Below the pieces are notes generated by a model that searched no databases, was not told the DNA's origin, and saw only the letters and a list, made by a program, of their open reading frames with translations. Position numbers and translations under genes: made by a program. A DNA stretch of 64,000 nt. Source: Homalodisca vitripennis. Taxonomy: Eukaryota > Arthropoda > Insecta > Hemiptera > Cicadellidae. Numbering within the stretch: the stretch's first letter is position 1; the number at the start of each line of letters is the position of its first letter. Where the stretch lies: NCBI RefSeq assembly GCF_021130785.1, contig NC_060213.1, positions 129,780,001 through 129,844,000 on the forward strand, written 5' to 3'. This document shows, in pieces, positions 11,490 to 24,229 of the stretch.

Positions 11490-12744
11490 TTGTGAGTATG
11501 AATACATAGTACAAGTTAAAGTCGCTTTTTGTGTTGGTCTGTTTGTGCATCGATATTTTCTCAACTACTCAACGGATTTTCATACGGTTTCCACTGTTGG
11601 CTTCGTTATGAACTAGGGCAGGTTCTTAGTTAAAGTACATCAATATTTTAATCATAGAAAGTAGATAAAAGTATGTATAATGCGAAAATTAATATTTTAA
11701 GCGCTTTTATTGTTAATACTGACTTATAACTAACTTATAATATTAATTAACCTTAAGACTTATAACCAATGACTTACGAGATATCTATCTCCGAAGAATA
11801 TCCCACAATAGAAAATTTTTTCTTTTAAATTTTACATTTTTATTAGCATTTACGAAGCTACGAGTATTTTCGTGATCGAGGTAAAAATCAAAATTAGTTA
11901 TAGCACCAGAAACATCGCAGACCGATGCTGTATAAGTACACAAGTATATTATATGTACATAAGTTATATATTTATTTTTATAATATTTTTTAAGCGTTTT
12001 CATTGCTAATACTGACCAAACCTTACGACTTATAACAAAATAATGCACTACGGAATTATAAATTTCCAAAGGCCTACAAAAATGTCAGCCATGGCATATA
12101 ACTATACAAATAACCCACAATAACCATTTTTCTCTTTTAAAGTTTATATTTTTATCAGCGTTTCCGAAGCTATTTTGGTGGTCGAGGTAAAATCAAAACT
12201 ACTTATAGCACCAGAAACGTCGCAGACCGCAAAAAAACTATTTAAATTTAAGTTAGATTCCAAAACCCACACTTGTGTTTATTTTCTTGGTCAGTGCAAC
12301 ATCATAAAGTCAACTATTGAACCGTAAATAAATTAGAACTGAAAGAAATTTAATCGGTCATATCTGACTCTTTTGGACCGCAGTAACTTTTCGGTCGTAC
12401 ATAAGTTACCTATATATTTTTTTATTGGGACGAAACTATCATTATCACTATGGCACTTGAAACATCTTAGAGAGAAAGTAAATTAAAAAACCCGAAAGTA
12501 GACGTTTTTTATCGAAGTTGGTTTTTGTTGGTATATTATATTTTCTTTACCGTGATACAAACTCGACTACGGCATTTGCAATTCTTTAGATAAAAAATTA
12601 ATTTAAACAAACGGAAGTTGAAAGTTTTTTTGCCAAATTAGGTTTTTGGGATTTATATATGTTATTACATCATAAATCATTTCACTAAAAAAGCTATGGC
12701 CTTTGATTTTGAAAATTGCGTGTGAAACCGCGGGTAACTGCTAG
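11490..12744 (+). mobile_element. Helitron-like non-autonomous element (3' end clear)
   Basis: The 3' end CGCGGGTAACTGCTAG^T at 12730-12745 matches the ends at 18158 and 31401 and the CTRR-T terminus of Helitrons. The 5' boundary is not defined; a Helitron-like leader (GTCTGTTTGTGCATCG, CTCAACGGATTTTCATACGG) begins near 11520. Within the element two imperfect direct repeats of roughly 180-210 bp (11755-11932 and 12020-12230) share TAGCACCAGAAAC(A/G)TCGCAGACCG. No Rep/helicase coding sequence is present. Confidence 0.5.
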
Positions 12745-12745
12745 T

Positions 12746-13815
12746 TCTATATAAATAAAGAATCAGCATAATTTGTTAATAAATGAGTTAATAAAAGAAA
12801 TGCGGTGTCTAACATACTGTAAAATCATTATTATATATTATGTTGAAAACAGTTACTATGTTCAAAATAAAAACCAGACGCGTTTTTCTCTTTATAAAAA
12901 CATTAGGAAGGTCTTTATAAAAAAAATAAAGCAATACAGGTACATACAAATACGGAATTGTGTCAATATCATAATTATGTATATATTTGATAAAATAAAC
13001 ATTAAATTTAAATCTAAACTATGTTAAATTTTCTTTTTGCTTTATTTATTTATTTAACCCGTACTTTGCCCTTGCTTTACTAGCTATTGATATAAATAAA
13101 TAAACGTTTGATTTACAATAATTGCTATTGAGTTTATTTGTCACATACAGGGTTTCGTGGATTATACTGCCATGGGCACATAAAACAAATTATATATATT
13201 ATACATAGGAAAAATTGTGGTACATGTTAAATTTGAATTTATACAAAAATAGGTTTAGATTTTGAAAAATTTGGAATAATAAATTGGGTAGATCTTACTT
13301 GAGTTCAAATCCAGTTTTACTTTGTATGTTCCACTGACACTTATTCATCTTCCAATCATCCTTGCCAGCTTAGTGTAGATTTAATATTGGTAGTAGTAAC
13401 CTTTGCAGATCTGAGAGTTCTGGTTGTCATCCAATATTCAAGTGTTCATCATCTAGTAAATGTCTTTTCTGTTCTTGGATTCAAACATTGAGATTCACCA
13501 ATTTAATACAAATAATAAAAGTATTACTGTATTCAATAACTCAAATACTAAGTGTTTATTAACTTTGATGAGAAATGCTTCTTCTCAGTCTCCTATTAAG
13601 CCATCATTCCTCTAAATAAAAATTCCATTATTGTAAAGTCACCAGCTTATCTAAATTCACTTTATAAACTCCAGGTGTTGTAAAATTACTTTGCATAACA
13701 ATCTCCTTGATATAAAGATTTAATGTATTCTGTGGTATTTGGTCTAAAGAAATTATTATATTTTTTTTATCTGATGATTCAATTTTACAATAGTTTATGT
13801 ATTTCTATCTTATAT
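12746..13815. other. AT-rich stretch without recognised gene
   Basis: No exon or element ends supported. The small open frame at 12773-13027 has the composition of random AT-rich DNA. Confidence 0.45.
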
Positions 13816-13817
13816 AC

Positions 13818-14264
13818 AGGGTGATTCGGTTAGTGTTACCGGCACTTTCTGAGCTGATTGTACTATAAAAAATAAAGAAAAAAGTTCATATAAACATGGG
13901 TCCGGAAATGCTTCCTTACTGGGTTATGGCCAATTGAAGATTTCACCAAAAAATTGTGTGCAGGAGGTCAAATGATGATTTGCCGCGTGTTTATGAAGAG
14001 ATATTTATAGGCGAATGCAACTTTTTCTAACGGATTTTTAGATGAGAAATTGAATAAAGTTCATCTCATAGCTGTATCTCATTTAGTTTTTTTTGTTATA
14101 CTACAAAAAACAGAAATAAAATAATTTTGAAAACACTTTTTTAAGGTTTAACGGACAATTATTTTGTTAAATAGGCATTGAAGACCCACATTTTTACAAA
14201 AAAACTTGCAGAAAATTTAATTCTGAATAAAATTATGCGCCACACGGCTATTAACAGCGGATTC
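13818..14264 (+). mobile_element. Left end of a Tc1/mariner-like element, truncated
   Basis: The block starts TACAGGGTGATTCGGTTAGT, a TA dinucleotide followed by a CAGGGTG terminus typical of mariner-like elements. It continues through CATGGGTCCGGAAATGCTTC and TTATGGCCAATTGAAG, the non-coding 5' leader I associate with these elements. No transposase frame follows; the sequence runs into the GT microsatellite. Confidence 0.45.
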
Positions 14265-14266
14265 CT

Positions 14267-15240
<974 letters not shown>

Positions 15241-15247
15241 GTCTTCT

Positions 15248-15407
15248 TTACTGACTTATTTCGTCAGTCATTAACACATAAGGACCGTCAACTAGTAGCT
15301 GTCCTGCTGTCTCCTGATTCGCGTAAATTTGGCGGCCATTTTTATTGTTAGTATTAATATCTTCAGCCAGCTGTACTTGAGGCTCCTGCTGCGGTAAATT
15401 TGTTGGT
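15248..15407 (-). CDS. Possible host exon, unknown protein
   Basis: On the minus strand a good splice acceptor, TTATATATTGCAG^A, precedes an open frame reading CCA.. = PTNLPQQEPQVQLAEDI, NTNNKNGRQIYANQETAG and QLLVDGPYVLMTDEISQ, then stop. The composition (many Gln, Asn, Asp and Glu, and few residues typical of random AT-rich DNA) looks coding. A donor-like GTAAAG overlaps the stop, so this could be an internal or a last exon. I do not recognise the protein. It could be chance. Confidence 0.35.
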
Positions 15408-16049
15408 CTGCAATATATAATCATACTATGCACATGTTTAATTTAATGTAATTACAGTAATAAATTTGATATTAAGAACTAATAATGTAATTATTAATTT
15501 AAATGGCGGATCAAAACGTCTGAAACAGTACATAAATTGCTTTTTGTCTTGAAATTGTTTAGTAACCTAAAAGTATTTCTTCTATATATATATATGTATA
15601 TAACCTATATAAATTTAAAAAAAATGTTTAGGTTTTTTTACAATTACTATTATAATGTAACAGTTATTGTAGTAATTTCTCCCTTAGAGACTTGAAACAG
15701 TGCACTAGTTCCTTTTGGTTCAAGGTAAAATTCTATCGATTTAACTCTTCCGGACCCATTAAAAAGCGCTAATTTCTCTATCTGATTGTATTTAAATGTT
15801 CAGTTAAAGTACAGAGTTGTATTTTAAAAACTAACGCTATTCATTATGAAAAAATAAGGTAATGCAAAAAAAAAAGTATTTTGTTGATTGTAAACCAAAA
15901 TTTCAAGTTCAATGGATATTTTAAAGCTGTTGGAGCATCAATTCATATTTGTTTTATTGAATATGTGTATTTTAACATTTCTTTTCTTTAGTAATATTAT
16001 TTCTCCTCCAATAAACTGTAAAAAATAAAATTTATTAAAATCGCTATTG
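15408..16049. other. AT-rich stretch between two possible exons
   Basis: Includes a short ATATAT run near 15582. A TTTTACAG acceptor-like site lies on the minus strand near 16020. No further exon is supported. Confidence 0.35.
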
Positions 16050-16175
16050 TTAGAGATAATGTAGGCCTAGACCAGGTGGAGAAGGCAAATCGGTCTCTTC
16101 ATCACTGGATGTTAAATCGTCATCAGGTATATCACTAACGTCATTAATTTGTAATCCACTTGTGCTTGCAGCCAT
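16050..16175 (-). CDS. Possible host first coding exon, acidic serine-rich N-terminus
   Basis: A minus-strand frame from ATG at 16175 reads MAASTSGLQINDVSDIPDDD, LTSSDEETDLPSPPG and then GLHYL before a stop. The start context is acceptable and the acidic, Ser-rich composition is protein-like. Possible donors include GTTAGT after codon 12 and GTCTAG after PPG, neither strong. None leaves the phase needed to join directly to the exon at 15248-15407, so if both belong to one gene there is another exon between. The SINE at 16325 lies just upstream. I cannot name a family. Confidence 0.33.
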   Translation of the reverse strand: MAASTSGLQINDVSDIPDDDLTSSDEETDLPSPPGLGLHYL

Positions 16176-16324
16176 CAGAAAAATAAATAGTACTAAACGA
16201 ATAATTCACCCATTGTTTCAACACTGTAGCCTAGCAACTCAAACTAAAGTTATAAAAGTCCACATGAAATGAGGCCTATAACAGCTGATTACATTATTTA
16301 ATCGCACTTATCCTCATGTTTTTT

Positions 16325-16514
16325 AATTTTTTTTATTTCTTTTATCTCTTTTAAGCCTCAGCTTCTGCTATGTAGGCTGCATGTTCACTGGTTTATTATT
16401 ATTTTTTCAAAGTACACTGTTTCGTGTCTATACATGATTGGCCCTCCCCGGGATTTGAACCCGTGATCTCTCAGTTAGAGAGCCGAGACTATAACCATTA
16501 GTCTACGGAGGAGG
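16325..16514 (-). mobile_element. tRNA-derived SINE with 10-bp TSD
   Basis: Read on the minus strand, the head (16514-16441) is tRNA-like. It has a CCTCC/GGAGG acceptor-type pairing, a D-arm with TAATGGTTATAGTC (B1-like A box), a CTCGG/CTGAG anticodon stem and a T-arm with GGGTTCAAATCCC (B box). A tRNA-unrelated body follows and then an A-rich tail. The direct repeat CTCATGTTTT flanks it at 16515-16524 and 16313-16322. The anticodon loop has 8 bases rather than 7 (CTCTCTAA) and the T-stem/acceptor join is imperfect, so it is not a working tRNA gene. It probably derives from a tRNA with a TCT- or CTC-like anticodon. Confidence 0.75.
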
Positions 16515-16524
16515 CTCATGTTTT

Positions 16525-17655
16525 AAATAGATTAAAAAGTAAAACAGACTTGCATTACGACGAAAACAGGAATAAAAGTAAAAAGAACTCGATTCACAGT
16601 GACTCGACAAGTTTGTTTACGTCGGCAGACAATGCACTCAGCTGGAAGTTTTGTGGCTCGTCAACAAACCAATAAAATGTACTGCGAAAAACGGCTGCAA
16701 TATTGTTTCAAATAGTTCAAACTATTTCCGTGAGGTAGCAGCACAATACAGAGCCAGTAGAACCCGCCGAACTAATCTCATACTTCAGAAAATGTGACGC
16801 CAGCCGTGCAGTGACCGTGTTTCGTCGTGAAGGGAGGATCGAAATGCATTGATTTTATGTGTATCCATAATTACAACGAGAAAGTCGGAAAATAAACAAA
16901 TTTTCAAGTAAACTGAGTACAAATATGTGACATTGAATCATGTGACATAATAGTACAGTTGGAGGAATTTAGCTGTGCTCGTAAGGCCCAGATATCACCC
17001 TCTCAACAAATAAACGCTATCTGTGTGGCGGGTTGCGTTTACGTTCTAGCCGCTGAGATGAAGGCGCAACAATCTCTTTTACGACTTTAAACTCACGATT
17101 TTGATTTGCAAATAAAATTGACAAATACTTTATTTTAAAAACACGTTAAACAACACTAAAACAACTGAAAAACAAGGATAAGTCCTATTATTCCTATTAT
17201 TTGGTTTTCTCTTATTATTTAATTCCACCACAATCAGCACATTTAGAAACCAGACTGATTTTTGCAAGTGTGATGAGTTATTTGGGCCAATATGATTCCT
17301 GAAAGGAGGGTTTTACCCATGAGTCACAGGAAATGTTTTCGGGACGCAGCGCATAATGCTACCCCGCCACCCCTACCGCGAATCACCACACACTCAAGGT
17401 CACGCGCACAGCTAAAGTCCTCGAACGCGTGTGATAAAGATATTTTGTTGGATTGGTTGGTAGAGGTTCGTTAAGTGTTTTCGAGTCTTTCTTCTCTATA
17501 GTTTAGGTTCATTTACTTACAATAAAATGTTGATTTAATCATTGTAAATCCAAACATTCTAACGTTGAATTATTAATTTTTCGAGCACCTCCCCACCAGT
17601 TGGCTTCCCATTTACAACTTCCACCAAATTGTACCTTTCTCTCATCAGGAGTAGG
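16525..17655. other. Unassigned, somewhat higher GC
   Basis: No gene recognised. The short frame at 17292-17474 shows no family signature. 16710-16730 holds a small perfect inverted repeat (AAATAGTTCAAACTATTT). Confidence 0.35.
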
Positions 17656-17660
17656 GCCTA

Positions 17661-18158
17661 TCTATATATATAAAAATCTTGAGTCACGATGTATGTTGCC
17701 AATAAACTCCAAAACGACTGAACCAATTTCAATCAAATTTCACATGTATCCGTAATTTAGTCTAACTTAGAAGATAGGATAGTTATTATCTGAATTATTC
17801 GCTTATGTCGTGAATATAAACGAATAAAATGAAGAAAAGTTTTCAAAGCGCCTGCACATTATAACCTGCAATTACGAGATAGATACGTATATTAAACAGT
17901 GAAACACTATTTGAAGGCGCTAAGTTATGATGTATAATTGTCTAAACTAAATTTTTGGTTGAACTTAAAGGTTGAGTGGTAGACCACTTTGTAATAAAAT
18001 ACATTATGCATGTACAATACATTTTTGACATATTTTCTTGATCGTGACATCAAGGTAAAATCTACATCGGGGTTGGAAAATATAATTTACTTCAACCAGA
18101 AATGCTCATACGCGGGCAAAACTTACGAAAAGCGTACGAAGCCGCGGGAAACAGCTAG
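17661..18158 (+). mobile_element. Helitron-like non-autonomous element
   Basis: It begins TCTATATATATAAAAATC directly after an A and ends GCGGGAAACAGCTAG directly before a T. This is the A^TC...CTAG^T arrangement of Helitrons. The interior shares AAGTTTTCAAAGCGCCTGCA, GAAGGCGCTAAGTTATGATG and TAGACCACTTT with the copies at 21235 and 22179. No coding sequence. Confidence 0.72.
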
Positions 18159-18159
18159 T

Positions 18160-19650
18160 ATATTTATATATTAGTATATATTCAATACTGTTGTATTGAA
18201 AGTATTAGTGGATATTGCCCCTCAGAAATGCGTTACTTTTCCCTTCCCGAACACATCGTATTAGAAGCTGTAAAATAAGTAATATTTAAATAAGGAAATT
18301 AGTAATTAATGTAAAATCTGTATTTATAAATGGATGTGCATTATTTTGACAAAACCTTACTTTGCCGTCAATAATTGAGACGCCAGTATTATTAAGAAAG
18401 TTCAAATGTTTTAGACGAATGTTAATGTTTTTAAAATTCCTTGGTGACAATTGTTTGTCAATGGAAGCTCTTGAATGCGGTAAAATATTCTAGAAATCAA
18501 ATTTACACTTTTAGTTATCATTCATTCGTTCCAGTTTTCTGTTTCCTCGCATTGAAAACCTGTCTTTGTAGGACTTTAATACTCGTTCCATTTTAAAATA
18601 CGAACTGCAAATCAGATATTATTTAAAAGGCCACGATATTTCTTTACTTATAGTTTTTGTAAACATTTGATTAAAATATGCTATACAATAAATGAAATGG
18701 GTTATTGCATAACTCCCGATATACTGTATCAGAAGTTCACCGCCAAAGAGTTGAAGTGAAAATAATTAACTATTAGTACAATAATTGATTTAAGTTCGCA
18801 GGATGATTGTGGACGCTGTGGAAGCTCATATTTTTTTAGACATGTTTTAAGGAAGCTATACTTTGAAATTTATTTGGTTTTAAACCTTTAAATTGTAAAT
18901 TAATTGTTGTATACATTTTAGATTTCTTTTTTTTTCTCGCTGACCTCGCGACTTGTAAAAGAGGTCAGTGTATTTTTACTGTCATTGTTAAGTTAATTCA
19001 ATTTTGTAAGTTTATAGGAAATACAATCATTTATTCATTTTTAAGTTCATTATTTTATTTTTATAGGTAGATCAGCTATAAAACACGTTTTTATAAACAC
19101 CTAATTATGAATGTGTTTTTGGTTGAAACAAAACCGGAGAAGTGCAACAGTAACAGCGAGTAAAATTTAATCACTTTTACGAAATAAAATATTTTTAAAT
19201 ACAAAAATCAATAAACAAAGGTTTTTGTACTTTTCTTGTTACTTATTGTTTTACTACCACCGCTATCGGTATTCATTATTTACACACGTCACTAATAAAC
19301 GACTTACGTTAGCAACGAAAGCGTTGGGAACTATTTTGACTACTTCAAAAATTACCCCTTCAAAGAAATGACCGGTAGGCGTTCATAGGCATTTACTCTC
19401 TGTCTCTCTCGCTAGAATCGCGGGAAGTTTGAAAGTGCAGTGTCTGTACTATATTTGTCCACCCCTACGGGTGGCAGATAGACCACAATTCCGAAAAGTT
19501 ACCAAGCACAAGTCTTGTGTTTTACTGTATGTCAGATTTTACAGCTAAAACATCAAAACAAGTAAAAAGAAAACTGATATGTAACATATAGTTCGATTAC
19601 CAGTATACTTTTAGTTTAACGCAAGTTAAAATATACCTTGAATGTTTGTA
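18160..19650. other. AT-rich stretch without recognised gene
   Basis: Only a small hairpin is notable (CTGACCTC...GAGGTCAG, 18942-18968). No exon is supported. Confidence 0.4.
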
Positions 19651-19655
19651 TCAAT

Positions 19656-19670
19656 GGGGGGGGGGGGGGG
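19656..19670. repeat. Poly-G tract, 15 bases
   Basis: An uninterrupted run of 15 G. Similar runs occur at 43709-43720 (12 G) and 60757-60768 (12 C), and such lengths may be imprecise in the assembly. Confidence 0.9.
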
Positions 19671-19877
19671 CTATAACCCACAAACCACCATATGGATACC
19701 CCTATGCAACCATTAGAATATTACTACTCAGAAATAGTTTGTACCCAAAAGTGACTTTTTTAGCATAAAAATTGACGGGGATATATTATTCACGTTGGAA
19801 CCGAGTCTCTCATGTGCAAAGTCTAGATTTTATTACTTTGCGATAATAGTCCAAAGGCCACTCCGTCCATGGCTACT

Positions 19878-20170
19878 ACTTGTTATTATGCGATATAAGT
19901 GGGCTTAGATTAGGTTATTATAAAAATGTTATTAGTAGTATCAAAGATCACGGTGGACGATCTAGCACGTGATCTGACGTCGGAAAAGTACTGATCGGAA
20001 ATGCCCCAGGCCATGAGTGTGGGCTTCGGCGCGCCTTCCCTCACTTCTGGCGAAAAAAGAAAAATATCCCTCGAGATACGAGAATTCAAGCTTAGATCAC
20101 GTGAGTGTTTGTAAAGTTGAACCTTTTTTACCTACTTATATCGCGTAATAATAGATAGTAGATAGGGACA
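19878..20170. mobile_element. MITE-like element with inverted ends
   Basis: The left end CTACTTGTTATTATGCGATA continues TAAGTGGG. The right end is its imperfect complement (CCTACTTATATCGCGTAATA continuing ATAGATAG), giving arms of about 27 bp. The core contains CACGTGATCT near both sides. A rearranged relative is at 4425-4690. No clear target duplication, so the class is undetermined. Confidence 0.55.
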
Positions 20171-20299
20171 GAGTTTCCTCCGTATGATACAAAAGTACCG
20201 TATTATCTATTAATTATTCGAATAAAGGGGTTGTAACTGATATATTAGTAGGATGATCCGTATATGATAAACCTTTAATGTTCAATTTCATTAAGCGGC

Positions 20300-20745
20300 C
20301 ATTGTTACCTAGCAGGTATCTCTTCTAGCTGGTTTATGCCTTCCAGTTGAACCTACCACTTCAACAGTGGGCATAGCAAAAACCGATTTGCCACTTATAT
20401 CTTCGCAACCCTATGGATATCCAGGAGCGCCACATCACTAACCGCAAATGTAGAGAATCTGGGGTGCAAGGGCAATTCGATAGGTCTAGTCTACTGCGGG
20501 AGATGACTGTTGGAGTTTGGTGGGGTTCGTTCTCCAACTATAAAGGTTCTTGCTAGCCTCAACAAGGGTGTGCCACCCCCTGCCTGCTTTGACTGAAGAG
20601 ACTGGTTCAGAGCTGGCCTCCCCTTCTTCCAGGGAGACATGACTTTGAGATTAGTGCCGTAATTATTCCTCATGGATCTCGATAGGAGGTGGCCCCTACC
20701 CCCTACCCCCTAACCTTCCCCATCCTGAATATCCTGTCACTCCCG
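20300..20745. repeat. Dispersed repeat family R1, copy 1
   Basis: It shares a collinear, diverged match with 46310-46710: TTATGCCTTCCAGTTGAAC, GATAGGTCTAGTCTACTGCG, TGTGCCACCCC, then CTTCCAGGGAGACATGACT and CTCATGGATCT. Nothing coding is recognised on either strand. Confidence 0.65.
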
Positions 20746-21230
20746 AATCAGCGGGAAAAAGCGGTATCACAAAATTTAACAATCTTCTTGAAATATAAAT
20801 TATTCTTCATATTCTGCTTAAACCCATTCAATTAGTGGTTTTAAAATGTTATATTCTCTTCTTCAATCTGAATTACTAATTTTAGTCTCCTGTTCAACTT
20901 TGTTTTCATTGGTAAAATTTCGTACGTCGGTAGCCTATTCTTGTTCTTTGATGTTTTTTTTTTTAACTAGCACTACATATTACACTGCTAATGAAACTTA
21001 ACCCCTGATAATACATTTCCAGTACCTAGAAGTTGTTAAGGGCAGTCACGTGATCACCTTAAGGGGATATTTTTTTAGCCAATCCGTCGATCCAACCCAC
21101 GTGTAGGGGGCGAATAAATGAAATCGCCATTTCTTTATATCACTCTTTTCTCTTTTAGGAATATTACCTTTTTGTGTACATTGTTGGTGATGGAAATTCT
21201 TCAACCAGCATAATATTATGTTTTTCTGTT
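20745..21230. other. Unassigned sequence
   Basis: No gene or element ends recognised. Confidence 0.4.
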
Positions 21231-21232
21231 AT

Positions 21233-21234
<2 letters not shown>

Positions 21235-21276
<42 letters not shown>

Positions 21277-21714
21277 ATATATATATATATATATATAAAT
21301 GAATGTTTGTATGTATGTCCTTTATAGAATCAGAAACTATTAGACCAACCATTATGAAAATTTGTATGTATACGTTTTTTTCCACGGAGAAGGTTTATAT
21401 GCTATGCCCACTGATGTAACTCGCTACCAGGTGGCGCTGCAAAAGATAAAAGTTTTCAAAGCGCCTGCATACTATAAACTGTAGTTACGAGACAGTTACG
21501 TATATTAAATAGCCAAACACTATTGAAGGCGCTAAGTTATGATGTACATTTGTCTTTAAGATACATTTCTGGTTGAACTTAAAGTTTAAGTGTTAGACCA
21601 CTTTATAATAAAGTACATGTACGTGCACAATGGTTTTAAACATACAGAGATTTTCTCGATCGTGCACTGGCAAAGCTTACGAAAAACGTGTAAAGCCGCG
21701 GGAAACAAATAGTT
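21235..21714 (+). mobile_element. Helitron-like element starting with a (TA)n tract
   Basis: It starts TCTATATATA..., with TA runs through 21296, continues ATGAATGTTTGTATGTATGT, and ends with AAAGCCGCGGGAAACAAATAGT. The usual CTAGT is mutated to ATAGT. The interior is collinear with 17661-18158 and, inverted, with 22179-22750. Confidence 0.65.
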
Positions 21715-22178
21715 AATAATAAATTAGATTGAAAGGCAGAAGCCCCTTACTCTAAAATTATTTTCATTAACAGTTCATTTTAAGAACTAATACTGAAAAT
21801 TGGTGTTATAAAACTACAACATAGTATCATTGAAACAGGAAAATGAAAGAAAAAAGTTACAGAGTACTACGTATTGTTTATTACGGAAGTTTTCCTAGAC
21901 ATATAAATCACCTCCGTAAGAGTTCCGGTGTTGTTTAGACTTTAAAATAAATACAACTTGGAAACAAAGTTGAAAACAATGTTTCAAATTAGTAAAGTTT
22001 CTAAGGTCAAGAGCAAAACATGGAACGGACATTTCGTGTTCTAAGTTATTGTTCTTTTGAGACAAATATTTCTTTGAGATAATAGTTTAAATTAATTTGT
22101 TTCTTTTTTAATTTGAACAATGCAATGCAGTCTAAATTATAGCGTAATAGTTTTCTATTGCTAGTATTTTTATTTATT

Positions 22179-22680
22179 ACTAGCTGTTTCTCGCGGCTTC
22201 CCACGCTTTACGTAAGCCTTGGCCATGTATTTGCACTTCTGGTTCAAGTGCATTATATTTCTAACACCAATGTAGAGTTTGCCTTGTTGTCACGATCAAG
22301 AAAATCTGTGTATGCTTATTATATAGCCATTATACACGTACATGTATTTTATTATAAAGCGGTCTAACAGTCAAGCTTTAAGTTCAACCATATATTTATC
22401 ATAAAGACAAACATATATTCTAACTTAGTGCCTTCAAATAGTCTTTGGGAAATTAATATACGTAACTGTCTCGTAATTGCAGTTTATAATGTGCAGGCGC
22501 TTTGAAAACTTTTATATTTTGCAGCGCCATCTCGTGGTGAGTTTTATAAATGAGTATAGCATATAAACCTTCTCCGTCGAAAAGTACATATACCTTCAAA
22601 TTTTCATAATGGTCTAATAATTTATAAAATGGTTGGTCTAATAGTGTACTATTCCATAAAGGACAAACACACAAACATTC

Positions 22681-22750
<70 letters not shown>
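22179..22750 (-). mobile_element. Helitron-like element, inverted copy
   Basis: On the plus strand it begins ACTAGCTGTTTCTCGCGGC, the complement of the CTAG-T terminus, and ends in a long TA tract (22684-22748). The interior contains the complement of the shared GCGCC and TAGACC(G/A)CTTTA blocks. With 21235-21714 it forms an inverted pair separated by about 465 bp. Confidence 0.65.
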
Positions 22751-22752
<2 letters not shown>

Positions 22753-22775
22753 TTTTTGCGATTCAATGTTTATTG

Positions 22776-22780
<5 letters not shown>

Positions 22781-22850
<70 letters not shown>
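22781..22850. repeat. (TA)n microsatellite
   Basis: A second long TA run directly beyond the inverted Helitron copy. It is followed by ATCACCTCCGTAAGAG, which also occurs at 21907. Confidence 0.95.
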
Positions 22851-22853
<3 letters not shown>

Positions 22854-22872
22854 CTCCGTAAGAGTTCCGGTG

Positions 22873-23440
22873 ACAGAAAAAACATATATATAGATTTTGC
22901 GTAACTAAAACAACAGGAAAATAATAAATACATCTAATTTATATAAGTTGTGTCACAATGTTTTTGAATAAATTTTAGGGAATACGATGCTCAAACAAAT
23001 TTAAAAATCACACTACCGGTACTGAAGAAAAATCATGATTCAAAATAAAAAAAATATTGAGTTCTAAAAAATGAACTCGATTTACTGCGGTTGTTTCTGA
23101 TATATATATATATATTAATACTAGAAATGTCCATATATTCTACAAGATAATTATTCTAATGCTTTCATAAACACTTTTGTGTATCATAATTCAATTAAGA
23201 TACAATAAAAAGTAATTTTGAGAAGGTCAAAATATATATCCGTGCCTTTAACCAAAACTTTGGTCTTCTTGAAATTAATTAGTTTCATAGGAAGCAGCCA
23301 CCCCAAAAAACAGGGCATACCTAGTAGGTCCACTAGGAGATACATGATTGTATAATTGAATAAATTACATAATGTTTTATCATTTGTAAGATGAAGTTTG
23401 TTTTTGATGATGGAGCGACTGCGAAGGAAACATGGGGTTT
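22873..23440. other. AT-rich stretch without recognised gene
   Basis: No convincing exon; the open frame at 23184-23504 has no family signature and overlaps a repeat. Confidence 0.4.
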
Positions 23441-23775
23441 CTGGAATTTGCTGTTTATCAATGCAAGAAATCGTAACATTGCGTTTCGAGATGTGAAATC
23501 TCATATCTTTCTCAGGTGGATAATTAACTTAGTGCATCTAGATCAAAATAAACAATTAATACAAGATTAATGTGACACGCTTGTCAGTAATCACACCAAC
23601 CATGTTCTGCGTCAAAATTACTTATGCGTGTCAGAGCGCTATGGTATGATTTGTTCATTTTAACCTAGATTGTAGGTTAGTGTTAGGTTAATTACCACCT
23701 GAGGAAGAGATCAGATTACAAATTTCGAAACGTAATTTTATTACTTGTATCGCGAACAATGGCAAATGTTTGCAA
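23440..23775. repeat. Palindromic dispersed repeat R2 with about 70-bp arms
   Basis: The left arm (CGTTTCGAGATGTGAAATCT, CTCAGGTGGATAATTAAC) and the right arm (TTAATTACCACCTGAGGAAG, CAAATTTCGAAACGTAAT) are inverted copies around a 160-bp core. Single-arm relatives carrying GATCTCGAAACGTAGTG occur at 47355-47560, 50000-50120 and 55015-55220. Confidence 0.65.
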
Positions 23776-24229
23776 AAGACACTGTTTCTTAACATTCCGA
23801 AAAACGGGGTAGTGGTAAATAAAGACAGGATAGAGCTACATGCTGGGATTATATATGAAAGATATTTACACCTACTTGTTATAGTTCAATACAGTATTAA
23901 GATTACCGTATTTAAAAAACATTTCAAATAATTTAATTTTTTATAATTTTTGGAAATGTTTAACTTTTTGTGATTAGATTGCAAATATTTTTGTAGTTTA
24001 TCATACATTAGTAAAACATTTATTTTAATTGAATTTGGTATTAAATATTGAAAACTAACGATGGAATTATACAGTATGTTACTAATAATTACAGACATAT
24101 AAGGATGATCTCAGTACTGTAAAACATTTTTATGCTGTAACTTAACCGTTTTAGATTTAAAATAATTTGAAATGGAAATTGATAATAGGTATTTAATTTT
24201 TCTTTTAATTATCGTAACATAACTGCCAA
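23776..24229. other. AT-rich stretch without recognised gene
   Basis: No gene recognised; a sharp rise in GC at about 24230 marks the start of the LINE ORF1 region. Confidence 0.4.

Noticed and set aside
16441..16514. Functional tRNA gene
   Set aside because: The anticodon loop has 8 bases, stems are imperfect, and the segment is the head of a SINE with target duplication.
22629..22904. 91-residue frame with Tyr-Ile repeats
   Set aside because: It is a translation of (TA)n tracts.
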